Shown one piece after another: positions 24,341 through 33,158 of a DNA stretch of 64,000 bases. Origin of the DNA: Microbispora oryzae (lineage in GTDB: Bacteria > Actinomycetota > Actinomycetes > Streptosporangiales > Streptosporangiaceae). Each line of letters begins with the position of its first letter. Positions within the stretch are counted from its first letter, which is position 1. The DNA is taken from NCBI RefSeq assembly GCF_017896165.1, contig NZ_JAFCNB010000013.1, forward strand, positions 1-64,000. The letters are read 5' to 3'. The translations under genes and the position numbers were made by a program. The notes below the pieces were generated by a model. The model worked only from the letters and a program-made list of their open reading frames with translations, was not told where the DNA came from and did not search any database.

Positions 24341-25972
24341 ATGGATGTGATCAGGGGGACCGCGACGCCCGAGGGGCCCGCGAGGGGAGCCGCCGAGACC
24401 GTTCCGCACGCCGGGACGTCCGCCGCAGAAACCGAGTCGCCGGAGGCCGAGGCGGAGACGCCCGCCGCCGGCGCGCAGGCTCCCCCGCCGGAGACGGAGA
24501 CGCACGACACGACGCGCACGGCGGTCACCGGGAGCGACCCGGTCCCGCCCGGCACCACACCGCGACGGCGGCTGCCGGGCCCGCACGCGCTGGCGCTCGG
24601 CGTGATGTGCGCGCTGGCCACGGTCCTCTACTGCGCGGTCTCCCTGCTGCGCTTCGCCCACTACCAGTTCAGCAGTTACGACCTGGTCATCTTCGACCAG
24701 GCGGTGCGCGGATGGTCCCGGTTCTCCCTGCCTCTCGTGCCGCTGCGCGGCGTAACGGGCGGCTTCGGGATGGACTACAACCAGCTGGCCGACCACTTCT
24801 CGCCGATCCTGGCGACGCTCGCCCCGTTCTACTGGCTGCACGACGGGCCGCAGACCCTGCTCGTGGCGCAGGCCGTGCTGTTCGCCCTGGCCATCCCGTT
24901 CGTGTGGAACTTCACCCGCCGCGTGCTCGGGACCCCTCACGCCTACCTCGTCGCCCTCGCGTACGCCATCTCCTGGCCGATCGCGCAGGCGACCAACGTG
25001 GAGTTCCACGAGGTGGCGTTCGTGCCGCTGCTCAGCGCGATCGCGATCGAACGGCTGCACGCCGGGCGGCGGCTCCCCGGTGTGCTCGCGGTGGCGGGCC
25101 TGCTGCTCACCAAGGAGGACATGGGCCTCATGGTGGCGGGCCTGGGCGCCTGGCTCTTCTTCACCGGCCGGCGCGAGCTCGGCGCGGGCCTGGCACTCGC
25201 CGGGCTGACCGTGCTGGAGGTGGTCCGCAAGCTGGTGATCCCGCTGGCCGGCGGCAAGCCCGAGTACTACATGCGCTACTCCAAGCTCGGCCCCGACCTG
25301 CCGCAGATCCTGTGGAAGCTGGTCACGCACCCGCAGCAGGCGGTCGTCATGCTCTTCGACGACCACTCGAAGTGGAACACGTGGGGGCTGCTGCTGTGGC
25401 CGGCCCTGTTCCTCTGCCTGCTGTCGCCGCTGGTGCTGGCCGCGCTTCCCCTGATCATGGAGAGGCTGCTCGCCGACTCCGACAACTGGTGGTCGACCGG
25501 GTGGCACTACGACGCCTTCGTCGTGGTGATCCTGCTGCTCGCGGGGGTGGACGGCGCCGCCCGCCTGATCCGCTTCCTGGAGCGGCGCGGGCTGCTGCGG
25601 CGCGGCCACGGGCTGAAGCTCGCCTACGCCGGAGCCGTCGCCGCCGTCGCGATCACCACGGTGCCGTACCGGCCGTTCGACCAGCTCATGACGCCCGACT
25701 TCTACCATCCCGACCAGCGCGCGGCGACGCGGGCCCTCGCCCTCAGCATGGTGCCGGCCGGCACCGTGGTGGAGGCGACCGACGACTTCGGGGCGAGGCT
25801 GTCCGGACACGACACCGTGCTGTGGTGGGACTACCAGAAGCGCGGCACGCCGTGGATCGTGGCCTCCGTCAACGGCGACCTCCGCGGGGTCGTCGACAGC
25901 TACCTCACCGAGGGCTACGAGCTGAAGTTCGACCAGGAGGACATCATCGTCCTGCACCGCATCGGCTCCTGA
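24341..25972 (+). CDS. DUF2079 polytopic membrane protein
   Basis: This 543-residue protein has a charged, Glu/Pro-rich N-terminus (residues 1-80) and then about ten TM helices. The region FAHYQFSSYDLVIFDQAV, then GMDYNQLADHFSPIL and NVEFHEVAF, is characteristic of DUF2079, a family related to membrane glycosyltransferases of the GT-C fold. The extracytoplasmic C-terminal part is soluble. Substrate unknown; a lipid-linked sugar donor is a reasonable guess. ATG 24341 lacks a Shine-Dalgarno, so translation may be leaderless. Monocistronic. Confidence 0.82.
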   Translation: MDVIRGTATPEGPARGAAETVPHAGTSAAETESPEAEAETPAAGAQAPPPETETHDTTRTAVTGSDPVPPGTTPRRRLPGPHALALGVMCALATVLYCAVSLLRFAHYQFSSYDLVIFDQAVRGWSRFSLPLVPLRGVTGGFGMDYNQLADHFSPILATLAPFYWLHDGPQTLLVAQAVLFALAIPFVWNFTRRVLGTPHAYLVALAYAISWPIAQATNVEFHEVAFVPLLSAIAIERLHAGRRLPGVLAVAGLLLTKEDMGLMVAGLGAWLFFTGRRELGAGLALAGLTVLEVVRKLVIPLAGGKPEYYMRYSKLGPDLPQILWKLVTHPQQAVVMLFDDHSKWNTWGLLLWPALFLCLLSPLVLAALPLIMERLLADSDNWWSTGWHYDAFVVVILLLAGVDGAARLIRFLERRGLLRRGHGLKLAYAGAVAAVAITTVPYRPFDQLMTPDFYHPDQRAATRALALSMVPAGTVVEATDDFGARLSGHDTVLWWDYQKRGTPWIVASVNGDLRGVVDSYLTEGYELKFDQEDIIVLHRIGS

Positions 25973-26098
25973 CGCGCGCGCGTGGCGCGTCCGGCTCGAT
26001 GACCTGGCACTCTAGAGGGCGTGAGCGCACGGGGCGAGCAGATCGAGGCGAACGGGCACGGCGCGGACGTCGTTCGTACGGCCGACCAGGGAGAGCCG

Positions 26099-27247
26099 AT
26101 GAGCGACAGGATCCGGGAGGACACGGCACGACGGCTGGACCGGGCAATGGGCAGCCTCGGCACGGCGGCCATGTCCCGCATGGAGGAGCAGCTCTCCTGG
26201 TATCGCGCGCTGTCGGCGGAGGACCGGTCCTGGGTCGGGCTGGTGGCGCAGGCCGGCATCGCCGCGTTCGTGGAGTGGTTCGGCCACGCCGGCGAGGGCC
26301 GGCCGACGCCGAGCATCGAGTTCTTCGGAACGGCCCCGCGTGAGCTCAAGCGCAGCGTCTCCCTCCAGCAGACCGTCGACCTGGTGCGCATCGTGGTCGA
26401 GGTCGTGGAGGCACAGGTCGACGAGCTGGCCGCACCGGGCGGCGCGGAGCCGCTGCGCCACGCCATGCTGCGCTACACCCGCGACGTCGCCTTCGCCGCC
26501 GCCCAGGTGTACGCGCGGGAGGCGGAGGCGCGCGGATCCTGGGACGCCCGGCTGGAGGCGCTCATCGTCGACGCGCTGGTCAGAGGGCAGGTCGACGACG
26601 GGCTGCACTCATGGGCGGCGGCGCTCGGATGGACGTCGGCGCCCGTCGTGGTCTTCGCCGGCCACACGCCCGACGACGACCCGCAGAGCATCATCGACGG
26701 CCTGCGCGACAAGGGCCGGCGCGTGGGACACGAACTGCTCGCCGGTGTGCAGGGCGACCGGCTCATCGTCATCGTGGGCGGGGCGGGCAGCGTGAAGGAC
26801 GCGGCCCGGATCGTGGTGCCACGCTTCGGGCCCGGCCCCATCGTGATCGGACCCGAGGTGCCCGATCTGCACGCGGCGGCCAGCTCGGCCCGGGCCGCCA
26901 TCGCCGGGCTGCGCGCCGCCGCGGGCTGGCCCGACGCCCCCCGGCCCGTCCTGGCCGAGGAACTGCTGGCCGAACGCGCCCTCGACGGCGACGAGGACGC
27001 CCGCGCCCAGCTCGTGGAGAACGTCTACCGCCCGATCGCCGGCACGCCTCTCCTCGACACCCTGGCGACCTACCTGGAGCAGGGGACGTCGCTGGAGGCC
27101 ACCGCCCGCCTGCTGTTCGTGCACCCCAACACCGTGCGATACCGCCTGAAGAAGATCACCGAGCTGACCGGGTACCAGCCGACCGAGGGACGGTCGGCCT
27201 TCACCCTCCAGGTGGGCCTCATCCTGGGCCGTCTGTCCTCCCCGTAG
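26099..27247 (+). CDS. fasR: PucR-type regulator of fatty-acid synthesis (FasR-like)
   Basis: This 382-residue regulator has an N-terminal ligand/dimerisation region (REDTARRLDRAMGSLGTAAM), a central GGDEF-like degenerate domain, and a C-terminal PucR HTH (TSLEATARLLFVHPNTVRYR, residues about 335-365). It lies directly upstream of fabD on the same strand, as FasR does in Streptomyces, where it activates the fabD-fabH-acpP-fabF operon. ATG 26099 has GGGAGAG upstream and starts at the conserved block; a GTG at 26021 would add 26 unconserved residues. The orthology is inferred from synteny plus domain type. Confidence 0.85.
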   Translation: MSDRIREDTARRLDRAMGSLGTAAMSRMEEQLSWYRALSAEDRSWVGLVAQAGIAAFVEWFGHAGEGRPTPSIEFFGTAPRELKRSVSLQQTVDLVRIVVEVVEAQVDELAAPGGAEPLRHAMLRYTRDVAFAAAQVYAREAEARGSWDARLEALIVDALVRGQVDDGLHSWAAALGWTSAPVVVFAGHTPDDDPQSIIDGLRDKGRRVGHELLAGVQGDRLIVIVGGAGSVKDAARIVVPRFGPGPIVIGPEVPDLHAAASSARAAIAGLRAAAGWPDAPRPVLAEELLAERALDGDEDARAQLVENVYRPIAGTPLLDTLATYLEQGTSLEATARLLFVHPNTVRYRLKKITELTGYQPTEGRSAFTLQVGLILGRLSSP

Positions 27248-27296
27248 ACGGCCCGCCCACGGCCCACCTGCCGGGACGCCGGCCGGGGCGTGAGCG

Positions 27297-27312
27297 GGGC
27301 GCTTAATCGCCC
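27297..27312 (+). terminator. weak hairpin between fasR and fabD
   Basis: GGGCG (27297-27301) and CGCCC (27308-27312) flank the loop CTTAAT, 50 bp after the fasR stop. It may be a weak terminator. The remaining bases before fabD should hold the FAS promoter and FasR site, but I cannot identify them. Confidence 0.3.
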
Positions 27313-27408
27313 GGATATCGAAACTGTAGGAGCCCCACAAAGGACGGACCACAAACTTCGTTCGGATCTCCATCAGTGTGGTGAACCTCTACAGGGCAGG
27401 GTTGATAC

Positions 27409-28305
27409 GTGCTCGTCATCGTCGCTCCTGGCCAAGGTGCCCAGGCTCCAGGCTTCCTCACTCCGTGGCTCGACATCCCGGTGTTCCGGGACCGCATGGC
27501 GGCCTGGTCGGAGATCGTCGAGCTGGACCTGATCGAGTACGGCACCGAGGCCGACGCCGAGGCGATCAGGGACACCGCGGTCGCCCAGCCGCTGCTGGTG
27601 GCCGCCGCCCTCGCGTCGTACGAGGTGCTGGACGTCCGTCCGGACATCGTGGCGGGACACAGCGTCGGCGAGCTGGTCGCCGCGGTCGTCGCCGGAGTCC
27701 TCACCCCCGAGCAGTCCCTCGCGCTCGTCCGCGAACGCGGGCGGGCCATGGCCGCCGCCGCGGGCATGGCGGAGACCGGGATGGTCGCCGTCCTCGGCGG
27801 CGACGAGAACGAGGTGCTCGACGCCATCGACAAGCACGGGCTGACTCCGGCCAACATCAACGGCGCGGGCCAGATCGTGGCGGGCGGCATGCTCGACCGG
27901 CTGGCGGCGTTCACCGCCGAGCCGCCCGCGAAGGCGCGGCTTCGTCCTCTGTCGGTCGCCGGCGCCTTCCACACGGTGCACATGGCGCCAGCGGTGGATC
28001 ACCTGGGCCGGGAGGCCGCGGCCCTGGTCCCGGCCGACCCCAAGATCACTTTGTTGTCCAACGCGGACGGAGCGGCGGTCGCGACCGGCGCCGAGTTCCT
28101 GACCCGGCTGGTCGGCCAGGTCGCCAACCCCGTGCGTTGGGACGCCTGCATGGCCACGATGGCCGAGCGCCGCGTGACCGCCATGATCGAGCTTCTCCCC
28201 GGCGGTACGCTGACCGGCCTGGCCAAGCGGACCCTGCCCGGTGTGACGACCGTGGCCATGAAGACTCCCGAAAACCTGGACGCGGCCCGAGAGGTAGTCA
28301 AGTGA
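27409..28305 (+). CDS. fabD: malonyl-CoA:ACP malonyltransferase
   Basis: This 298-residue acyltransferase loads malonyl groups from malonyl-CoA onto ACP. The nucleophile motif is GHSVGE with Ser85, the catalytic His is in GAFHTVHM, and the oxyanion region is APGQGAQ. GTG 27409 has a GGGCAGGG ribosome-binding site. It is the first gene of the type II fatty-acid synthase operon and overlaps fabH by 4 nt (GTGA). Confidence 0.95.
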   Translation: MLVIVAPGQGAQAPGFLTPWLDIPVFRDRMAAWSEIVELDLIEYGTEADAEAIRDTAVAQPLLVAAALASYEVLDVRPDIVAGHSVGELVAAVVAGVLTPEQSLALVRERGRAMAAAAGMAETGMVAVLGGDENEVLDAIDKHGLTPANINGAGQIVAGGMLDRLAAFTAEPPAKARLRPLSVAGAFHTVHMAPAVDHLGREAAALVPADPKITLLSNADGAAVATGAEFLTRLVGQVANPVRWDACMATMAERRVTAMIELLPGGTLTGLAKRTLPGVTTVAMKTPENLDAAREVVK

Positions 28306-29258
28306 GGCTCAGTCAAGGCGCCCCCGGCGCGAGGGTGCTCGCGTTCGGCGGCTACCAGCCCGCCGAGGTCGTGACCAACCACGATCTCGCCGCCCGGATC
28401 GACACCAACGACGAATGGATCCAGAGCCGGGTCGGCATCAAGGAGCGGCGCGTCGCCGGGCCGCAGGAGTCCGAGATCGACCTCGCCGTCCAGGCCGGCG
28501 GCAAGGCGCTGGCCGCGAGCGGCCTGTCCGCGGACGACATCGACCTGGTCATCGTGGCCACCTGCACCCTTGAGGCGCAGATCCCCAACGCGGCCGGACG
28601 GGTCGCCCACCGGCTCGGCATCGAGGCGCCCGGCGCCTTCGACGTGAACGCCGCGTGCGCCGGGTTCTGCTACGGCCTGTCGGCCGCCAGCGACGCCATC
28701 CGCGCCGGTTCGGCCACGAACGTGCTGGTCGTCGGCAGCGAGAAGCTGAGCCAGTGGGTCGACTGGGACGACCGCGCGACCGCCGTCATCTTCGCGGACG
28801 GCGCCGGCGCGGCCGTCGTCGGCCCCTCCGAGGTCCCCCGCGTCGGACCGGTCGCCTGGGGCAGCGCCGGCGACAAGGCGGAGGCCATCACCATCAAGGA
28901 CCGCAGGTCGTTCCTCCAGCAGGAGGGGCAGACCGTCTTCCGCTGGGCCACCACCGCGCTCCACCCCGTGGCCCTCCTGGCGTGCGAGCGCGCGGGCGTC
29001 GACCCGGCCGAGCTCGGCGCCTTCGTCCCCCACCAGGCGAACCTGCGTATCGTGGAGGCCATAGCGCGTAAGCTCGGTGCGGATCAGGCGGTGATCGCCA
29101 GGGACATCGTGCTCTCGGGGAACACCTCGGCCGCGTCGATCCCGCTCGCGCTCTCCCGCATGATCGAGCGTGGCGAGGTGGCCTCCGGCGATCTCGCCCT
29201 GCTGCTGGGCTTCGGCGCCGGGCTGACCTACGCCTCCCAGGTCATCGAGATCCCCTGA
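28302..29258 (+). CDS. fabH: beta-ketoacyl-ACP synthase III
   Basis: This 318-residue condensing enzyme starts fatty-acid chains by joining an acyl-CoA primer to malonyl-ACP. The catalytic triad is visible: Cys119 (NAACAGFCYG), His (FVPHQANLRI) and Asn (LSGNTSAASIP). GTG 28302 overlaps the fabD stop. Actinomycete FabH enzymes often accept branched primers, giving iso/anteiso fatty acids; primer choice cannot be read from the sequence by eye. Confidence 0.95.
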   Translation: MRLSQGAPGARVLAFGGYQPAEVVTNHDLAARIDTNDEWIQSRVGIKERRVAGPQESEIDLAVQAGGKALAASGLSADDIDLVIVATCTLEAQIPNAAGRVAHRLGIEAPGAFDVNAACAGFCYGLSAASDAIRAGSATNVLVVGSEKLSQWVDWDDRATAVIFADGAGAAVVGPSEVPRVGPVAWGSAGDKAEAITIKDRRSFLQQEGQTVFRWATTALHPVALLACERAGVDPAELGAFVPHQANLRIVEAIARKLGADQAVIARDIVLSGNTSAASIPLALSRMIERGEVASGDLALLLGFGAGLTYASQVIEIP

Positions 29259-29331
29259 GACTTGTACGGCCCGCCGTACATGGCAGGAAACGCAGAACAC
29301 CGGAAACACGTAATCAAGGAGTAGTCGCGAC

Positions 29332-29571
29332 ATGGCACTGACCGAGCAGGAGATCCTCGCGGGCCTCGGCAAGATCATCAACGAGATCACCGGCATTCCG
29401 GCCGCGGAGGTCTCCCCTGAGAAGAGCTTCGTCGACGACCTCGACATCGACTCCCTGTCCATGGTCGAGATCGCTGTCGCGGCCCAGGACGAGTTCGGCG
29501 TCGAGATCCCCGACGACCAGCTCAAGCACCTGAAGACCGTCAAGGACGTCATCAACTTCATCCAGGCCTAG
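29332..29571 (+). CDS. acpP: acyl carrier protein
   Basis: This is a 79-residue acidic ACP. The phosphopantetheine attachment site is Ser41 in DDLDIDSLSMVE, followed by the helix-3 region DEFGVEIPDD. An AAGGAG ribosome-binding site lies 9 bp before ATG. It carries growing acyl chains between FabH, FabF and the reductive enzymes, which are encoded elsewhere. The 73-bp gap from fabH may hold a minor promoter, but none was recognised. Confidence 0.96.
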   Translation: MALTEQEILAGLGKIINEITGIPAAEVSPEKSFVDDLDIDSLSMVEIAVAAQDEFGVEIPDDQLKHLKTVKDVINFIQA

Positions 29572-29677
29572 GCCCCATCCGGGCCCGGCGCCACGACGAG
29601 AGACGGCGGCGGCCGCCCGACGCGGCCCACGTCCGGGGGCGGGAGCGCTCCCGGCGATCAAGAGGAGTGCGAGACAA

Positions 29678-30910
29678 GTGAGTAAGGACCGGGTACGTGT
29701 CGTCGTCACCGGGCTCGGCGCGACGACGCCTCTCGGTGGAGACGTCGCCTCGACCTGGTCGGCGCTCCTCGACGGGCGGTCGGGCATCCGGACGCTCACC
29801 GGGGACTGGGTCGACTCCGTTCCGGTGAAGTTCGCCGGACTCGCGGCCGTCGACCCGAACGAGGTGCTCCCCAAGCCCGAGGCGAGGCGGCTCGACCGCG
29901 CCGAGCAGTTCGCGCTGATCGCGGCGCGGGAGGCCTGGCGGGACGCCGGTTCCCCCGAGGTGGAGCCGGAGCGGCTCGGCGTCGTCGTCGGCAGCGGCAT
30001 CGGCGGCATCACCACGATCCTCAACGCGTACGACACGTTCAAGGAGAAGGGCTGGACACGGCTGTCGCCGTTCACCGTGCCCATGCTCATGCCGAACGGA
30101 GCGGCCGGCTGGATCAGCATCGAGCTCGGCGCCCGGGCGGGCGCGCACGCCGTGGCGAGCGCGTGTGCCACCGGCGCCGAGGCGGTCGGCTACGCGATCG
30201 AGATGATCCGCTCCGGCCGGGCCGACGTGGTCGTCGCCGGCGGCACCGAGGCCGCCATCCACCCGCTCAACATCGCCTCGTTCGCGGCCTCGCGCGCGAT
30301 GTCGACCCGCAACGACGAGCCGGAGCGGGCCTCGCGCCCCTTCGACCGCGGCCGGGACGGCTTCGTGCTCGGCGAGGGCTCGGGCGTCATCGTGCTGGAG
30401 TCGGAGGAGCACGCGCGGGCCCGTGGCGCGCGGATCTACGCCGTGGCGGGCGGCGTCGGCTACTCGGCCGACGCGCACCACATCACGCTCCCGGAGCAGA
30501 GCGGGGCGGGCGTCATGGCCGCCATGCGCGACGCCCTGGAGGACGCGAGCCTGACCGGCGACGACATCCGCCACGTCAACGCCCACGCCACGTCCACCCC
30601 GGCGGGCGACGTGCTGGAGACGATCGCGATCAGCAAGGTGATCGGGTCGCATCCGCTGGTCACCGCCACCAAATCGATGACGGGCCACCTCCTGGGCGGG
30701 GCGGGAGGCGTCGAGAGCGTGTTCACGATCAAGGCTCTCGCCCACCGGATCATCCCGCCCACGATCAATCTGGACGACCTCGACGACGGCATCGAGGTGG
30801 AGATCGTTCGCGACTCCCCCCGGCCGCTGCCCGAGGGTCAGCTCGCCGCGGTCAACAACTCGTTTGGGTTCGGCGGCCACAACGTGGCCGTGGCCTTCAC
30901 CACTGTTTGA
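29678..30910 (+). CDS. fabF: beta-ketoacyl-ACP synthase II
   Basis: This 410-residue elongating condensing enzyme has nucleophilic Cys163 (ASACATGAEA) and two active-site histidines in NAHATSTPAGD and KSMTGHLLGG, with the usual GFGGHN near the C-terminus. GTG 29678 has AGAGGAG upstream. It extends acyl-ACP using malonyl-ACP. The order fabD-fabH-acpP-fabF matches the essential FAS operon of streptomycetes. Confidence 0.95.
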   Translation: MSKDRVRVVVTGLGATTPLGGDVASTWSALLDGRSGIRTLTGDWVDSVPVKFAGLAAVDPNEVLPKPEARRLDRAEQFALIAAREAWRDAGSPEVEPERLGVVVGSGIGGITTILNAYDTFKEKGWTRLSPFTVPMLMPNGAAGWISIELGARAGAHAVASACATGAEAVGYAIEMIRSGRADVVVAGGTEAAIHPLNIASFAASRAMSTRNDEPERASRPFDRGRDGFVLGEGSGVIVLESEEHARARGARIYAVAGGVGYSADAHHITLPEQSGAGVMAAMRDALEDASLTGDDIRHVNAHATSTPAGDVLETIAISKVIGSHPLVTATKSMTGHLLGGAGGVESVFTIKALAHRIIPPTINLDDLDDGIEVEIVRDSPRPLPEGQLAAVNNSFGFGGHNVAVAFTTV

Positions 30911-30924
30911 CAAGGGAGCCTCGG

Positions 30925-32340
30925 ATGACCGTGCCGGACAACGGGGTGGCCGCGGCCGCGGAACACGCCGCGGACCCTCGTGATCCCGTGCGTCGGCTGA
31001 GCGACCTGCTCGACGAGGGATCGGTCCGGCCCGTCTCCTCCCCCGACGACCGCAGCGGCGTGCTCGCCGTCACCGGCCGGATCGAGGGCGTGCCCGTGGT
31101 GGCCTTCTGCAGCGACGCCCGGGTGCAGGGCGGCGCGATGGGCAGCGCGGGCTGCGAGCACATCGTGCACGCGTACGACGTCGCGGTGCGCGAGCGCGTC
31201 CCGATCATCGGTGTCTGGCACTCCGGGGGCGCCCGCATCTCCGAGGGCGTGGAGTCGCTGCACGCGGTGGGCCGGGTGTTCGCCGCCATGACCAAGGCGT
31301 CCGGGGTGGTCCCGCAGATCTCCGTGGTGGTCGGCGCTGCCGCCGGCGGGGCCGCGTACGGGCCGGCGCTGACCGACCTGGTGATCCTCTCCGACGAGGG
31401 GCGCATCTTCGTCACCGGGCCCGACGTCGTCCGCAGCGTCACCGGCGAGCAGATCGACATGGCCTCGCTGGGCGGCCCGGAACCGCACAGCAAGCGCAGC
31501 GGCGTCGTCCACGTGGTGGCCAAGAGCGAGAGCGAGGCCCTGGTCAAGGCCCGCCAGATGGCGGTGCTGCTCGGCCACCAGGGCCGGATGCGCGAGGTCG
31601 ACGACGCCGACTTCAGCGGCCTGCTGCCCGACAACGTCCGCCGCGCGTACGACGTCCATCCTCTGGTGAACGGGCTGCTCGACGAGCCCGGCCTGGAGCT
31701 CCACCCCAAGTGGGCCCCGAACATCGTCACCACTCTCGGCCGCCTCGGTGGCCGTACCGTGGGAGTGATCGCGAACAACCCGCTGCGGCTGGGCGGATGC
31801 CTCGACTCCACCTCGGCCGAGAAGGCCGCCCGCTTCGTCCGCATGTGTGATGCCTTCGGGGTTCCGTTGATCGTGCTGGTCGACGTCCCCGGCTACCTGC
31901 CCGGCGTGGGCCAGGAGCACGACGGCGTGGTGCGCCGGGGCGCCAAGCTGCTGCACGCCTTCGCCGAGGCGTCGGTGCCGCGCGTCACCCTGGTCACCCG
32001 CAAGGCGTACGGCGGCGCCTACGTCGCGATGAACTCCCGCGCGCTCGGCGCGACCCGCGTGTTCGCCTGGCCGACGGCCGAGATCGGCGTCATGGGGCCG
32101 GTCGCCGCGGTGCGGGTGCTCAAGCGGCGCGACCTCGCGGCCGCCTCCGACGAGGAGCGGCCGGCGCTCGAGGCGCGGCTCGCCGCCGAGCATGAGAAGG
32201 CGACGGGCGGCCTGGCCCGCGCCATGGACATCGGCGTCATCGACGAGATCATCGAGCCCGCCAAGACGCGGGGCGCCATCGCCCGGGTGCTCGCCCACGC
32301 CACCCCCGCGCGGGGCGCGCACGGCAACATCCCCCTCTGA
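30925..32340 (+). CDS. accD: acyl-CoA carboxylase carboxyltransferase (AccD6-like beta subunit)
   Basis: This is a 471-residue biotin-dependent carboxyltransferase with two crotonase-like halves: GVWHSGGARISEGVESL and AAAGGAAYGPALTD in the first, VDVPGYLPGVGQEHDGVVR and TRKAYGGAYVAMNSR in the second. It makes malonyl-CoA (or methylmalonyl-CoA) using a biotinylated alpha subunit encoded elsewhere. It follows fabF by 14 bp, ending the FAS operon as accD6 does after kasA/kasB in mycobacteria, which supports malonyl-CoA supply as its role. AGGGAGCC is the ribosome-binding site. Confidence 0.9.
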   Translation: MTVPDNGVAAAAEHAADPRDPVRRLSDLLDEGSVRPVSSPDDRSGVLAVTGRIEGVPVVAFCSDARVQGGAMGSAGCEHIVHAYDVAVRERVPIIGVWHSGGARISEGVESLHAVGRVFAAMTKASGVVPQISVVVGAAAGGAAYGPALTDLVILSDEGRIFVTGPDVVRSVTGEQIDMASLGGPEPHSKRSGVVHVVAKSESEALVKARQMAVLLGHQGRMREVDDADFSGLLPDNVRRAYDVHPLVNGLLDEPGLELHPKWAPNIVTTLGRLGGRTVGVIANNPLRLGGCLDSTSAEKAARFVRMCDAFGVPLIVLVDVPGYLPGVGQEHDGVVRRGAKLLHAFAEASVPRVTLVTRKAYGGAYVAMNSRALGATRVFAWPTAEIGVMGPVAAVRVLKRRDLAAASDEERPALEARLAAEHEKATGGLARAMDIGVIDEIIEPAKTRGAIARVLAHATPARGAHGNIPL

Positions 32341-32391
32341 CGTCGCCGGCCCCCGTAACCACGGGCCCCATAATCACGGGCGCAGGCACCA

Positions 32392-32428
32392 CGAAGCGCC
32401 GGTCCTCCAGCGGAGGGCCGGCGCTTCG
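32392..32428. terminator. bidirectional terminator between accD and the DUF3145 gene
   Basis: CGAAGCGCCGGTCCTCC (32392-32408) pairs with GGAGGGCCGGCGCTTCG (32412-32428) around a 3-nt loop, with one T-G mismatch-like pair. It sits between convergent genes and could terminate both. Confidence 0.85.
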
Positions 32429-32468
32429 GTCTGTCAGCGCGCCGGCGGCCGGGCCGGGCGGGGACGGC

Positions 32469-32966
32469 TCAGACGGCGGCGTGCAGCCAGCGGACCGGTG
32501 CGCCCTCCCCGGCGTACCGGAACGAGTCCAGCTCCTCGTCCCACTGCTTGCCGAGCAGGCGGTCGAGCTCGTCCTCCAGGACGACCCGGCCCTGCGCGGC
32601 CATCAGCATCACGTTCCGTAGCCGATCCTCGGGGATCATGATGTCCCCGTTCGCCCCGGCGACGGCGGTGAACGCCCCCAGGGTCGGAGTGTAGGCGTGC
32701 CGCGAGCCGTCCACGCCGGGCGACGCGTCCTCGGTTATCTCGAAGCGGATGCGCTGCCAGCCCATGAGTGAGGACGCGACCGCCGCCGCCGTTCCCGGAC
32801 GGCCCTCCCACTCCGCCTGGGCCCGCAGGGTCCCGGGCGCGGCGGGCTGGGCGGTCCACGTCAGATCGACGGGTACGCCAAGAACGCCTGCGACGGCCCA
32901 CTCGATATGCGGGCACAGCGCAGGCTGAGCCGAGTGGACGTACAGGACGCCACGAGCAGCAGCCAC
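32469..32966 (-). CDS. DUF3145 protein
   Basis: This 165-residue protein fits the actinobacterial DUF3145 family: RGVLYVHSAQPALCPHIEWA near the start, then GWQRIRFEITEDASPGVDG and ALLGKQWDEELD-like sequence toward the end. GTG 32966 has GGGAGG 4 nt upstream and gives the expected short leader before RGVLYVHS; a TTG at 32978 is less likely. It lies beside accD in this genome as in many relatives, but no function is established. Confidence 0.87.
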   Translation of the reverse strand: MAAARGVLYVHSAQPALCPHIEWAVAGVLGVPVDLTWTAQPAAPGTLRAQAEWEGRPGTAAAVASSLMGWQRIRFEITEDASPGVDGSRHAYTPTLGAFTAVAGANGDIMIPEDRLRNVMLMAAQGRVVLEDELDRLLGKQWDEELDSFRYAGEGAPVRWLHAAV

Positions 32967-33158
32967 CGGACCTCCCAATTCGCATGAGGTGCGCCTTCCC
33001 CAACGACCTCATACTTGGGATGATCACGATTGGATGACTGTAGGAGAGACTACCGTCCGTCGCGGCCCGGCACCAGAGGGGGGTCATACCGATTAGGGCT
33101 TGGTAACCCTCCGGATTGGGAAAGAAACCGTCCGCGAGAAGTCGACGGAGGGATGCCC

